Shown here in pieces: positions 1 to 12,165 of a stretch of DNA of 64,000 nucleotides. The notes under the pieces are model-generated. The model had not been told where the DNA came from, ran no database searches, and saw only the letters and a list, made by a program, of their open reading frames with translations. The stretch is from Castor canadensis (lineage: Eukaryota > Chordata > Mammalia > Rodentia > Castoridae). The stretch lies in NCBI RefSeq assembly GCF_047511655.1, contig NC_133394.1, positions 54,406,501 to 54,470,500 of the forward strand, given 5' to 3'. The translations under genes and the position numbers were made by a program. Each line of letters starts with the position of its first letter. Position 1 is the first letter of the stretch.

Positions 1-1190
1 CTGCTCTACCAGAATCCCAATGGTAGTCTTCCTCACTACTACCCATTGGGAACCAATCCAGGGACTAGTGGAAGCCATATCTGCCCCTTACCCTGGTAAT
101 AAGCTTATCGTCTGTGGATACAACTGGGAATCAGAAACAGCTTCATGACCTGACTATAGCCCTATCTGACTGTTATCGCAAAGGCAGTCCCATTGACAGG
201 ATGAGCTAACAGGAACCATGCCTACCATGCCTACCAAGACTCTAATAACAGGCCTACCAACTGTAGCCCCAGTTACAACCTAGAAGCAGCCACATGAGCT
301 AGCTCAATCCTGGAGGCAGTTCCATTTGGCAGAAAATCTGTCCTTACAAAGAGTGTAGAATTTGCTTGCTCTTCCAAACACATAAGACATACACTGAGTC
401 CTGATTCACAAAGAATCAGGCAAACGTAACACCATCAGAAGAAATGAGTAAAACTCCAATAGCTGACTCTCCCTGAAATGGAGATGCAAATTGACTAACA
501 AAGAACTCAAAATAACTTTTAGGGAAGTTCAGAAAGCTATAAGGAACCTCAATGATATCTGAAAAATAATATGTGAACAAAATGAGAAAAAAAGGTAATA
601 AAAAGCATGAAACAAAAATTTTGGACATGAAAAATATAATGAATGAAATAAAAAAATGCAATAAAGAGTTCCAACTGCAAACTTGACAACCAAGTAGAAA
701 AAGGAACTTATAAACTGAGAGGTCATATGAAAATAACTGGTCAGAGGAGAAAACGAAGAACATAAAAGAGTAAAGAAAGCCTAAGGAATTTGAGATTTCA
801 TCAGGCAAATCAATATATGTATTATTGACATCTTAGAAAGAGAAGAGAGAGAAAGAAGAAGAAAGCTTATTGAAAAAGAAATGGCAGAAGCTTTACCAAA
901 TCTTGGTAGGATGTAAGCATCTAGATCTATGAAGTTCTGAAGTCCAAAAGTAAGATCAACCCAAAGATTACACTAAGACACATTATAACTAAATTATGAA
1001 AAGCCAAAGAAAAGAGAGAAGTCTGAAGGCAGCATGAGAAACACAACTCATCACAAAGAAGGAATCCCCTATCAGGTAATCAATGGATTTCTCAGCAGTA
1101 ATCTGGTTAGGAGACAATGAAATAATATATTCAAAAATCTAAAAGAGAAAAACTAACAAGCAAGACTATTATATTTGTTAACAATGAAAT

Positions 1191-1270
1191 GATGCTAGGG
1201 TTGTAGCCCAGTCACAGAGCAATTGCCTAGCATGCTCAAGGTCTTGGGTTCAACCCCAGCACTGAAAAAG
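1191..1270 (+). mobile_element. ID-type tRNA-derived SINE
   Basis: About 80 bases with a degenerate ID core: a GTAGCCCAG A-box-like part, GCCTAGCATGCTCAAGG, then GGGTTCAACCCCAGCAC, followed by a short A-rich tail. It is inserted in the old L1. Confidence 0.8.
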
Positions 1271-1835
1271 GATTTCCTCACTAAAGTGAAAGGAAGCTAG
1301 TTGGTAACATGAAAACATATGAAAATAAAACACTCAGTGGTTATGCAAAGTATATAATCAAATTCAGAAACCCCCTACACTTAGATGGTAGTATGTCACT
1401 TCAATTCTAGTATAAAAGCTAAGTGACAAAAGTACTAAAAATAACTATATACAATTTAATGGTACACAATACAAAATGATATAAATTTTGACATCAAAGA
1501 TATAAAATGTGAGGGAATTTATAGAGCTTTGTATGTGATTGAAGTTAAATTATTATCAGCTTACAATACACAATTAGAGCTATAAGATGTTTTATATAAG
1601 CCATATGGTAACCATAAGGAAAAAAAGAAACTCTAAAAGACAAAGAGAAAGTAATGAAACATACCACTATAAGAAATCATTAAATCCACAAAGGAAGACA
1701 GTATGAGAGGAAAAAAGGGACAAAGGGATTACATTACAATCAATAAACAATTAACAAAATGCAACAGCAAGTCCTTACCTATTGACTATTACTTTATATG
1801 TAAATGGATTAAATTCTACAATCAAAAAATCATAG

Positions 1836-1955
1836 TTTGGTGCAGTGATGCACACCTGCAATTCCAGCAACTGGGAGGCTGAGATAGGAGGATCATAAGT
1901 TAAGGCCAGCCTGGGCTATATAATGAGATCCTACCTCAAAAAAATAAATAAATAA
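1836..1955 (+). mobile_element. B1-like (7SL-derived) SINE, monomer
   Basis: Matches the B1 monomer: GTGCAGTGATGCACACCTGC, then CAGCAACTGGGAGGCTGAGA, AGGCCAGCCTGGGCTATA, GAGATCCTACCTC, and an AAATAAATAAATAAA tail. Inserted in the old L1. Confidence 0.88.
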
Positions 1956-2751
1956 AATGAAATTTAAAAAAATAAGTCAAAGGTAGAAAATACAAAAATA
2001 TGTTGCCTGCAACAGACTCACTTTAGCTTTTCCACAACACAAAGGCTGAAAGTAGAGGAATGCTAAAAAGATATTACATACATATGGCAACCAAAAGAGA
2101 GCAGGAGTGGCTATACTTACATCAGACAATAGATTTAAAGTGAAAAAACGGTCATTTTATATACATTAAAAAGTACATTCAACAGAATAACAATCATCAA
2201 AGTTTATGCACTCAACATCAAGCACCTAAATACATGAAGCAGACATTCACAGATTTGAAGGAAGAGATATACAGTCATGCAGTAACAGCAGTAAACTTCA
2301 GTACCCCAATCTTTGTCATGGATATGTCATTCAGACAGAAGAATCAGTAAGGAAACAGCAGAGAAATACTGTAGACCAGATGAACCTAAAAGAAATATAA
2401 CTTCCCACCAATAGCAGAAAAACACACACTCTTCTCAAGGACACATGAAATATTCTCCAGAACAGATTACATGTTAGGTCTAAAAACAAGTCTTAACTAT
2501 TTCAAGAAGACTGTAATCACTACAGATACTTTTTCTAGCCAAAATAGAATGAAACTAAATTCAATAGTAGTAAGAAAATTGAATAATTCACAAATATGTG
2601 AAAACTAAACAACATATTCTTGAATTACCACTGGGTGAAAGAGGAAAGCAAAGGTAATTTTTTAAAAATCTTACAAATGAAAACATGCAACACATCAAAA
2701 GCTTGTGAAAATAGAAAAAGAAGTTCCAAGAAGGTAGCATATGGCAGTGCA

Positions 2752-2940
2752 GAACTTTATTTTTTGTGGTACTGCTACTTGAACTCAGGGCCTACACAGT
2801 GAGCCACTCCGCCAGCCGTTTTCTGTGTAGGATTTTTTCAAGATAGGGTCTGGTGAACTATTTCAACTGTGATACTCCTGATCTCTGCCTCCTGAGTAGC
2901 TGGGATTGCAGGCGTGAGTCACTGGTGCCTGGCAATACTT
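2752..2940 (-). mobile_element. Composite ID + B1-like SINE, antisense
   Basis: Read on the + strand it begins with a T-rich stretch and the inverted ID head (TACTTGAACTCAGGGCC). An inverted B1-like unit follows: GATCTCTGCCTCCTGAGTAG, CTGGGATTGCAGGCGTGAG. This two-part layout recurs across the window and is the main young SINE here. Confidence 0.88.
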
Positions 2941-3241
2941 TACTTAAAAAGTAGAAATATCTGAAATAAATAACCTAACTTTATATGGCAAGGAACTAGA
3001 AAAAGAAGGACAAAGTGAAGCTCACAGTTAGCAGAAAAAAGATATAAAGATTAGAGCAGAAATAGAGAATAGAAAAATTAAGAAAACTAAGTTGGCTTTT
3101 TAAATATATAAGCAAAATTGACAAACACTCAGCTACACTCACTAAGAGAAAAAAGGAGACTTAAAACCAGAAACAAAAGATATTATATCAAATGTTTCAA
3201 AAGCAAAAAGGAACACAGGTGACTACTATGAAGTTACACGC

Positions 3242-3601
3242 TTTCTTAGTTACCTTTCCATAGTTGTGAACAAAATACCTGGGAGAACAAATTAAAGGAG
3301 GAGGAGTTAATTTTGGCTCATGATTTCCGAGGGTTCAGTCTATGGTTGCTTGGCTTTATGCGTTTGAGTAGAACATCATGGCAGAAGGAGGCTGTTCACC
3401 TCATTACAGACAGGAGGCAGAGAGAGAGGAAGGGAAGAGCGACCAGATGTATCTTTTAAAGTCACCCCTCCTGGAAACCTGTTTCCTCCAACTAGCCCTA
3501 CCTCTTAATGTCTCCATAATCTCTCAAAATAGCACCATCAGCTGGGGTTCAAGCATTCAACACAGGAGCCTGTAGGGGACATTTCATATTCAAACCATAA
3601 C
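3242..3601 (-). repeat. MaLR 3' LTR (left copy on + strand)
   Basis: About 360 bases, the downstream LTR of the minus-strand MaLR. It aligns with the LTR at 5540-5910 through shared blocks (GAACAAATTAAAGGAGG, AGAACATCATGGCAG, AGAGAGAGGAAGGGA, CATTTCATATTCAAACC). The terminal dinucleotides have decayed. Confidence 0.8.
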
Positions 3602-4682
3602 ATTCCACCCTTGGCCTCCAAATGTTCACGGCCTCCTCATAATTTAAAACGCATTTAGTCCATTGCCAAGAATTCCCAAAGTCTTAACAATTTCAACATT
3701 GTTCAAAGGTCTGAATTTAAAGTCTTTTCTGAGACTCAAGACAAACTCTGAGCTGTGAGCCCCTGTAAAATCAATTTGCACACTCCCAAGATACAATAAT
3801 ACAGAGTAAACTTTTTCATTCCCAAAGGGAAGAATAGGAGAATAGCAAGGAAAGACCAGAGACCAAAGCCAGACTGAAACGCAGTAGGACAAAGACTAAA
3901 TCCTGTAATTCCATGTCTGGCATCTGGGTTGCATAACGTCATGATGTGAACTCCAACAGCCTTGGGCAGCCCCACCCCTATGGTCTGCCATTTGCAGCCC
4001 ACATGGACTCACTCTTGGGCTGACTTCATTCATTGCCTGCATCTTTCCTCAACATATGCTTCATATTCCTAGCATCTCCAACATCTTGGAGACTCCATTA
4101 TAGTTCAGGCTTCACGTTCACAGCTTCACACGTTGCCCTCTGAGGGACTGCATAGAAGGATCCTGACCCCGCCATTGCCTGGTCTTCCAGGTCTTCCTTT
4201 GAAATCTGGGCAGAAGCTTCCATAAACCCATAACTCTCATATTCTGCATGCCTGCAAACCCATCATCACACAGAGGAGACCAAAGTCTGTTTCCAGCTTG
4301 AGCAATAGCACAGCCCCCTTGGACCAAAGCTGCAGCAGCCTCTGAGTATTGAGGCAATTGAACCCACTAAAACTCTTCCCTAGTACCCTGGAGCTCTATT
4401 CTGAAAGCAAAGTCTTTCAAATGAGTTAAAGTCTTTTTACCCTTGATCCTGCTATGGCTGGAGTCCAGCAAATTCCTGGGCATCTTCCCATTGTCCTAGT
4501 GCAAAGTACTTGATTTCTTTTTTTTTTTTTCCTCTCTCTTCTCTTCCTTTTCTTTTCTTTCTTTCTTTCTCCTTTTTGATGGTGAACTGTAGATTGTTTT
4601 TATTTTTTTACCTATCTCACTTTAAATTATTTCTCTTTTTTATTAGCAGAGATCACTTAGACAAAGGAGTTTCATGCATATA

Positions 4683-4990
4683 CTATTTTTGGCAGTACTG
4701 GGATTTGAATTCAAGGCTTTGCACTTGTTAGGCAGGTCCTTTACTACTTGAGCTTTCATTATTTTCCATTTGCTTTAGCTATTTTCCAGGTAAATTTCCA
4801 CATTTTTGCCTGGGACCACACTCAGAATGCCATTCTCCTATTTATGCCTCTCACATAGTTGAGACTACAGGTGTGAACCACCACACCCAGGTTATTGATT
4901 GAAATGGGATCTTGCTAATTTTTTGCCCAGGCTGGATGACATTAAACTGTGATTTCCCTGATCTCTTCCTCCCAAGTATCTGGGATTTCT
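4683..4990 (-). mobile_element. Composite SINE (ID head + two B1-like units), antisense, inside the MaLR
   Basis: The inverted ID head (CAGTACTGGGATTTGAATTC) is followed by two inverted B1-like units: GTTGAGACTACAGGTGTGAA near 4857, and a second with TTTTGCCCAGGCTGGATGAC and GATCTCTTCCTCCCAAGTAT. The upstream T/CTTT-rich run at 4513-4570 may be associated low-complexity sequence. It is degenerate. Confidence 0.75.
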
Positions 4991-5539
4991 TTTTAATAGT
5001 GTAACTCTGTGACAATCATGCCCTCTTGATGTCAACTCTGAAGTGCTCCTTTTCTGACCAAACCACAATTTTTCAAATCTTTCCACTCCCCTTTTGCTCA
5101 AAGTTCTTACTAAAAATCTGACTAAAAGCAGCCAGCAATAACCATGCCTGAATGCTATGTTGTCTTGAAGTTTCCTCCATCAAATTAATTAGTCCATTGC
5201 TTTTAAATTCAGTATCACTCAAAATCTCAGGACATGAACAAAATGTACAAATTCTTTGCCAGAATGTAACATGAATAGTCTCTATCTAATTCACAATAAA
5301 GTCCTTATTTTCACCTGAAACCTTATGAGCACTGTTTTCACTCTCTGCATTTCTATCAGCTTTCTGATCTTCTGAGCTCCTGCCAAGCATTGCCCATTAA
5401 GCTCTTCTTACAGAATCCTTGCTTTTGCTAGCCTGCTTCTCCAAGCTCTTCCAAATTCCTCCCACAAACCAGTTCCAAACAGTTAAGAACCACAGTGTCA
5501 GGTGTAGTCACAACAACAACCCCACTTCTATGGTACAAT

Positions 5540-5910
5540 TTTCTGTAATACTACTTTTCTGTAGCTGAGACCAAAATACCACAGAGAACAATCTAAAGGA
5601 GGGAAGGTTTACTTTGGATCATGTTTTCAGAGAGTTGAGTCCATGGTTGCTTGGCCTCACATACTTGAGCAGAACATCATGGCAGCTGGCACATATGGAG
5701 GAGGAGGTTGTTCACCCCATGACAAATAGGCACAGAGAGAGGAAGGGACTGGGAGCCAGGTATATCCTTCATGTCACACTTTTAGTAACTACTTCCTTCA
5801 ACTAGGCCCCACCTCCTAATGTCTCCAGAACCTCCCAAAATAGCATCACCAAGTAGAGAATAAATAGTGATCACATGAGTCTATGAGGGTTATTTCATAT
5901 TCAAACTATA
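5540..5910 (-). repeat. MaLR 5' LTR and adjacent primer-binding-site remnant
   Basis: Upstream LTR of the minus-strand MaLR, about 370 bases. Just inside it (about 5518-5537, read on the minus strand) is a TTGTACCATAGAAGTGGGG-like stretch. It resembles a decayed tRNA-Leu primer-binding site, the type known for ERVL-class elements. That last match is from memory and is weaker than the LTR call. Confidence 0.75.
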
Positions 5911-6915
5911 TACATGCCAACAACATATAGAAGCTAGAAGAAATGAATACATTCCTAGAAACATACAACCTATGAAAACTAAATCTCGAAGTAAAAGAAA
6001 GTCTTAATATACCAATAAAAACAAGAAGCTTGAGTCAGTAATAAAAAGCCTCCCAACAAAGGAAAGCCAAAAGAAAAATTAATGTCAATCAGTCTATCTT
6101 AAACTCTTCCTAAATATAGTAGAGGAAATACTCCAAATTTGTGCAATGAGATTAGCATCACCTTAATACCAAAGCCATACAAAGAAAACAAGAGAATAAA
6201 ACTCTAGGACAATATCCCTAATGAACAGAGATACAAAAATGCTCAGTGAAGTATTAGCAAACCAAACTCAACAGTACATTGACAGGACTACATACCATGA
6301 ACAAGTACAATTTATTGCTGGGATGGTAAAATATGGGCAAGTAAGTCAACATGATATGCCACACCAACAAAATAAAGTGTGAAATGATATGATTATCTCA
6401 AAACACACAGAAAAAGCATTTGACAATATTCAACATTGATTCATGATTAAAACTCTCAACAAAATAAGTAGAAAAATAACTCACCTTAAGACAATAAAAG
6501 TCATATATGAAAAGTCCACTGAAAACATTGTAATCACTAGAGGAAAAATTTCCCTCTCTGATACAATACAAGGCAAGGATTCCCATTAGAATTACTTCTA
6601 TTCAATAAAGTACTGGAGGTCCTAGCACAGCATTTGGACAAGAGAAAAATAAAAGGTATTTATATTGGGAAGGAAGAAGTTATATTATCCTTGCTTTCAG
6701 ATGATATGATCATAAATGTAGAAGACAGTAAATACTCAATAACAACAAAATGCCCTCTTAGAACTAATAAATGTATTCAATGAAGTGGCTGAACCCAAAG
6801 TCAACATACAAAAATTAGTGCGTTCCTGTACATGAACAATAGACTTTCCAAAAGGAAATTAATAAAACAATTCCGTTCACAATACAAACAACAAATAAAA
6901 ATTTAAAAATACTTA

Positions 6916-7029
6916 GTCGGGGATATAGTTTAGAAGTAGAGTGCTTGCCTAGCATTTGTGAGATCCTGGATTTGGTCCCAGTCCAAGAAAGAAAGAAAAA
7001 GAAAAAGAGAAAAAAAGGAAGGAAGGGAA
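6916..7029 (+). mobile_element. ID-type SINE with purine tail
   Basis: GGGGATATAGTTTAGAAGTA and GTGCTTGCCTAGCAT match the ID core. A long GAAAGAAAGAAAAAG tail follows. Inserted in the old L1. Confidence 0.85.
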
Positions 7030-9022
7030 GACGTTACAATAAACTTAACCAAAGAGGTGAAAGACTTGTATACTGAAATTATAAAATATTGATAAGGAAT
7101 ATTAAAGAAAACACAGATAAATGGAGATATTCCATGTTCATGGATTAGGATAATTAATATGGTTGAAATGTCCATATTACCCAAAGTGATCTACAAATTC
7201 ACTATAATCCCTATAAAATCCCAATGTCATTTTTCACAAAAATAGAAAAATCCTAAAATCTGTATGTAACCGCAAAATACCACACAATGAAAAGATAGTC
7301 ACTTCAACAAATGGTGTTTAGAAAAGTGGGTATCCATGTATAGAAAAATTAAAATTAAATTGGACCCTTACACTATATATGAAAAACAACTCAAAGTGGA
7401 TTGAAAAGTAAAATGTAAGACCTAAAACCATCATACTACTAGAAGAAAACGTAGGGGAAAAATCTCTTGACATTGGTCAATGATTTTGAGAGACATGACA
7501 CCAAAAGCACATTTAACAAAAGTAAAAATAGACAAGCTAAAAATGTTCTGCATAGAAAAGACAACATTCAACGTAGTGATAAGGCAACCCATGGAATGGA
7601 AGAAAATATGTGGAAACCAAACACCTGATAAAGGGCTAATATCTAAAATAAAGTACTTAATACCATAGCAGAAAAACTCCAAATAATTCAGTTTAAGAAC
7701 AAGTTAAAGACTTGAATAGATATTCTCAAAAGAAGATCAATGTGCTTAACATCAATAATCCTAAGGAAAATGTAGATCACAACCACAATAATACAACACC
7801 TCATATCTGTTTTGAATGTTTATTGTCCAAAAGGCAAAAAATAATGTGTTAAGAAGGATGTGGAGGAGAATAAACCTTTGTACATTGTTGGTGAGGCTGT
7901 ATAGCCATACGGAAACCAGTATGAAAGTTCCTCAAAAAATTAAAAATAAAGCCACCATACTTAACTTCTGGGTATATTCAAAGGAAATGAAATCACTGTG
8001 TGGAAGAGATTTCAGCAAACCCATGTTATGGTATTATTCATAACAGCCACCATGTGGAATCAAGCTTAGTGTTCATTGAGGGATCAATGGATAAAGAAAA
8101 TGTGGTGGATGTATACAACAGAATATCATTAAGCCTTAAGAAAGAAGGAAATCCTGTCATTTACAACAGCCTGGAGGACATTATGCTAAGTAAAATAAGG
8201 CAGACACAGAAAGACAAATACTACAATATCCCACTATACATTGAGTCAAAAAATTCTCAATTCATAAAAGCAGAGAGTAGATGGCTGTGGGTTGGGGAAG
8301 TTGGGGAATGGGGAGATGTTGGTCAATGTACAAATGTTCACTTATGAGGAATGAGCATGTTCTGAAGCTCTAATATGCAGGATGATGACTATAGTTAACA
8401 ATACTGTATGCTTAAAATCTGCCAAAAATGTTGATCTGAAGTGTTCTCATGACAAGAAATGCAACTGTGTGAGATGATGGACATGTTAGCCTGATTGTGG
8501 TACTGATTCATACTGTATATGTATATCAAAACATTATGTTGCATGTCTAAAATATATACAATTTTGATTTGTCATATACATATCAGTCAGTTGGAAAAAA
8601 GAAAGAAGGAAACTGTAGTGTCCCAGCACCAAATTTCAAAGGTCACCAATGCACAACAGCCTAAATGAGATCTTACTTCTGCAAATAGATGAAGAGTTTC
8701 CCTGTCACTCTACTTGAAGTATGTATGGAAATTCTCTCTCAAGTAACTTGAGGAACTTTTCCAAATTTTCTTATAACATTATGATTTTGCAAGAGTAAGA
8801 AAAATACAGTGAACTGTTTTGTCTCATTATCTGTAGGTTACATATCATTGTTTTCCTACTAAAATGGGGAAGTGACAGGTGTTATTCATAAACTTTTAAT
8901 TTATTCAACATATTTTAGTGCATTCCTGTGCACAGTGATGTCTGGACCCTTATAAACCTTATGATCTGGTCAGGAGGTAAATAAAAAATAATTTTACAAA
9001 TGAAGTAAAAAACAAAAATCAC

Positions 9023-9223
9023 TCCTTTTCTTTTTTGCAATACTGGGTTTTGAACTCAGGGCCTATACCTTGAACCACTTCACCAGAACGTTTTTTTGTG
9101 TGATGGGATTTTTCAAGATAAGTTGTCATGAACTATTTGCCAGGGCTGGCTTCATACTACAATCCTCTTGATCTCTGCCACCTGAGTAGCTAGGATTATA
9201 GGAGTGAGCCACCTGGGCCCAGC
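9023..9223 (-). mobile_element. Composite ID + B1-like SINE, antisense
   Basis: The inverted head (TACTGGGTTTTGAACTCAGG) is followed by an inverted B1-like unit (GAACTATTTGCCAGGGCTGG, GATCTCTGCCACCTGAGTAG). Same structure as the copy at 2752-2940. Confidence 0.9.
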
Positions 9224-9230
9224 TCCTTTT

Positions 9231-9274
9231 TTAAGACCAAATAATAATTCATTAAGACCAAATAATAATTCATT
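9231..9274. repeat. 21-base tandem duplication
   Basis: TTAAGACCAAATAATAATTCA occurs twice back to back (9231-9251, 9252-9272), directly after the composite SINE. The copies are identical. Confidence 0.95.
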
Positions 9275-9365
9275 ATATGCATACACTTCATTTTGCTTGG
9301 CCATTTGTTGATGGATATGTAGGTTGTTTGCACCTTACAGTTACTGTAAATAATACTGCAGTGAG
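9260..9365 (-). mobile_element. Short antisense L1 fragment
   Basis: GGCCATTTGTTGATGGATAT, then GTAGGTTGTTTGCACC and AATACTGCAGTGAGCAT match the inverted L1 3' region seen in other L1 copies of this window. Confidence 0.65.
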
Positions 9366-9474
9366 CATTAAGCCTTCTCTATATGAAGTAATTCAATGGT
9401 TTCAAACTATTTTCCATAAAGCATCTTTTCATCTGCTTTATATGTGAACATTTCATCAAAAGGATTAAAAAACA

Positions 9475-9770
9475 GTTTTGGTAGTAAAGTAGAGTAAGCC
9501 CGGTCTTTAAAGTCAGACAGCCAGTGACATCGTGCCTTCTATTTCTTATGTGAACTTGAGAAAGCAATTTAACTTCTCTGTCCTTAGCTTCTGCTTCCAT
9601 TAAGTGGTTCAATAATAACTTATGAAAATGGGTTTGATAGCAGCAGAGAAGCTAGTATAAGGGCTGGCGGTATAGCTCAGCAGTAGAGCACTTATCTGTG
9701 TGAAGCCCTGTGTTAGTTCCCCAGCAGCACAAAAAAAAAAATCTAGTATATTGTCTGACACACAGGATGA
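9475..9770 (-). repeat. MIR SINE, antisense, split by an ID insertion
   Basis: Contains TTTAAAGTCAGACAGCC, TGTGAACTTGAGAAAGC and AACTTCTCTGTCCTTAGCTT, the inverted MIR core. After the ID element it resumes with GTCTGACACACAGGATGAG, matching the end that follows the core in MIR. Confidence 0.7.
9661..9742 (+). mobile_element. ID-type SINE with 8-base target duplication
   Basis: The ID core GGTATAGCTCAGCAGTAGAG ends in a run of A. CTAGTATA flanks it on both sides (9653-9660 and 9743-9750), a clear target-site duplication within a MIR. Confidence 0.92.
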
Positions 9771-11837
9771 GAATAGTGAGAAAACAGTACTTAAACAGCA
9801 ACAAAGACATTTGGTCAGACTGCCCATCCCAAAAGAAGGACAAGCAGGATTAACTTTGAATCCTAGATAGAGGACATTCAGAGACCACATCACCAAACTA
9901 CTGTTTTATGACTGCAACATAGCATTTTTGTTACCACAAAGCTATATATGAATCTTTAGAGAAATTTTAGCTCACTAGCCTAAATCCAGGAACATCATTG
10001 GGAAAACCTAGAATTGGCCCCAAGGTAAGCAAAAGAGGTATAGATTCCACTTATAGTTGGACTGCCCTGGTCATCAGTTTGTCTCTGTGTTGACTGTCTT
10101 CACCCAGCAATGTAAGAGACAAAGGAGACTCAGAAACATTCTGCCTAAGCCCAAGCATACTTGCATCTGGAAACCTCATCTGTACATTTTAAGAAATTCA
10201 TTTGGCTCTCCAAAAAAAAGCTCCAAAACAAAAATAAATAATGACCCAATCAACCATTTTGGCATTTAGAAATAAAATGAATTCTAGATCCCATTCATAG
10301 AGCCCTTCACAGATTTCAGGTTCATGACGAGCACATTAACAATGACAAGAACTGTTGCTTCAGGCTTATTTTATTCTAAGGGTTCAGAAGTTTAATGTGG
10401 ATTTTATTCAAAGATAAAATTTTAACATTTGGAATCAAAGGTTTGTTTCTAAGTAAAATGTCCACTAGATGGAACTATTGTTTCAAAAGAATGAGATGGA
10501 TCCATTGGCAGGACCTATTTCTAAGACATTCCCACTGAAAGTTGCATGATAAAAACTAACACAAAATTCCTTTTCTTTCCTTGCTTAATTTTTTTCTTTA
10601 ACTGATAAATTACATTATAATTTAAAATGCATACTATTTAACAGCTTCTATTCTCAAAATTTCTGTTTCTCCATTAAGATTTTATTCACTTAAGATATCT
10701 CAGTACTGAGTTCTCTTTAATTTTTTTCCTGTATGTTTTACAGGAAATGAAAATATCTTCGTTTTTAAAAATGCCTTAAAATCAGAATCCTAGTAACTTG
10801 CTTAATGAGTCAGAAGTAAAAAAAATTCATAGAGGTTTGATAAACATGAAGTGCCTAACCAAAAGATAATAAAACTCTCAAGTGTGGAAAAACACACATA
10901 AAGATTAAATGTGACTGTCTATTTGGTATGTCTGTCAAGTTCTCAAAGAAACAATATCATTGTGTATTCACACATTCTTTCCCAGTACACACAACTATAT
11001 TTAAAGTGAATGTTTTACTATTACCTAATTCAAATGGAATAGTAAAATTGTAAATTGCATTCCATTCCTATTTGCAGTTGCTGTCATGAATGTAAAAATC
11101 TCTTTATTAACTGAAATTTGTCATGATTCGCCATTCTTTTAGTATACTTAAGGCAGCTTCTTGAGCTATTTTTATCATGTTTATGACTAATATTTTTAAA
11201 GTATTTACTCAACCTCTTTTGGAATTTTATGCTTTATAAATAAATCTGATTTGGAATTAATTATTAACATTACCTTTTGGAGACACAACCTTGAGGAAGC
11301 ATATTTATGATGCAATAAAAAAGTATTTTAGTTAAAGACTTCAAACCTCCAACTTAACATAAGCTTCTTCCACATGTGTACTTTCAACAACTGATAAAGG
11401 GAAATCGATGCGCCCAGGCAAACTCTTTGAGGTAATAATTGGAAATATCAAGCAGTATGTATGTCAGAGAGCAAATCTGAGTCACTGTGATGTCACTGAA
11501 AACAGTTTCTCTATAAAAGCTGAAGGAAGATTTTAAAATTAAATTGAAATGGTTGTAATTCCTGAAAGTTGTTTTCAAAGCCATTGCAACTGAGCAAAAT
11601 TCTTTTCAAGTTTTGAAAGTTACATTGTCTTCCTTCTATGTTTAGCAAATAAACTAAGGTTCTCAAAAACAACAGCAATTTTATATTCTTCCTCGAAATC
11701 GTTTGTTGAAATGAAGTTTCAAACATTAGATTTTAATTTTATATTATATATACAAACACAAAAGTGATCCACACTTCGTAAATTTTTACTTATAAAATCT
11801 TTGTACTTTGAAAAGTTGAAAAATTCATGTTCCAGTC
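9771..11837. other. Intergenic, apparently unique sequence
   Basis: AT-rich DNA with no recognised repeat or gene. It contains the CTCF-like core at 10462-10476. Open frames here show no known domain and no sign of coding exons. Confidence 0.5.
10462..10476 (+). promoter_or_regulatory. CTCF-like core motif
   Basis: CCACTAGATGGAACT resembles the CTCF core CCASYAGRKGGCRSY, departing at the usual GC after the GG. A motif match only. Confidence 0.35.
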
Positions 11838-12165
11838 TTTTTTTTTTTAATTTTTATTTTATTCATATGTGCATACAATGTTTGGGTCATTTCTCCCCCC
11901 ATCCCCCTGCTCCCTCCGTTACTTCCCCCCCCCCTTTACCCCCTTTATCCCTCGCTACCCAGGCAGAAACTATTTTGCCCTTATCTCTAACTCTGTTAAA
12001 GAGAGAGTATAAGCAATAATAGGAAGGACCAAGGGTTTTTGCTAGTTGAGATAAGGATAGCTATACAGGGAGTTGACTCGCATTGCTTTCCTGTACATAT
12101 GTGTTACCTTCCTGGTTAATTCTTCTTGATCTAACCTTTTCTCTAGTTCTGGTCCCCTTCTCTTA
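11838..12165 (-). mobile_element. 5'-truncated L1, 3' end, antisense
   Basis: It begins at a T-run (the inverted poly-A) followed by TTATTCATATGTGCATACAA. A C-rich tract (G-rich on the L1 sense strand, about 11893-11952) follows, then CAGGCAGAAACTATTTTGCC and CTAGTTGAGATAAGGATAGC. The same 3'UTR occurs at 59188, so both belong to one fairly young subfamily. Confidence 0.9.

Larger units (their letters stand above)
3242..5910 (-). mobile_element. Complete ERVL-MaLR provirus (LTR - internal - LTR), minus strand
   Basis: Two related LTRs flank an internal region. Both show the MaLR-type pattern of ACCAAAATACC, CATCATGGCAG, an AGAGAGAGGAAGGG stretch and an end in ATTTCATATTCAAAC. The internal part contains the TCCCAAAGTCTTAACA and AGTTCCAAACAGTTAAGAA type segments that I recognise from MaLR internal sequences. 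The element sits inside the L1 and is bounded by CACGC (3237-3241) and CATGC (5911-5915). These look like a 5-base target duplication, usual for ERVL, differing by one CpG decay. A composite SINE (about 4683-4990) lies inside. Only short broken frames are present. MaLRs are non-autonomous and depend on other elements for their proteins. Confidence 0.8.
1..8605 (+). mobile_element. Old L1 (LINE-1), sense strand, interrupted by later insertions
   Basis: The segment follows the L1 order on the + strand: a 5'UTR/ORF1-like start (about 240-700), ORF2-like sequence at about 2040-3236 and again 5911-8100, and a 3'UTR ending near 8605 in a GAAAGAAGGAAA-type tail. ORF2 is fragmented by stops, with only short open pieces such as 8000-8347. 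The element is split by an ID SINE (1191-1270), a B1-like SINE (1836-1955), a composite SINE (2752-2940), a whole MaLR provirus (3242-5910) and another ID SINE (6916-7029). The level of decay suggests an old L1MA/MB-type copy. The first 240 bases are less certain. Confidence 0.8.

Noticed and set aside
416..808. 130-codon minus-strand frame rich in Phe/Ser
   Set aside because: It is the antisense of A-rich L1 ORF1-like sequence; the Phe/Ser richness is a by-product of T-rich antisense DNA.
8000..8347. 115-codon open frame
   Set aside because: It lies in the 3' part of the old L1 and is a remnant of that element, not a host gene.
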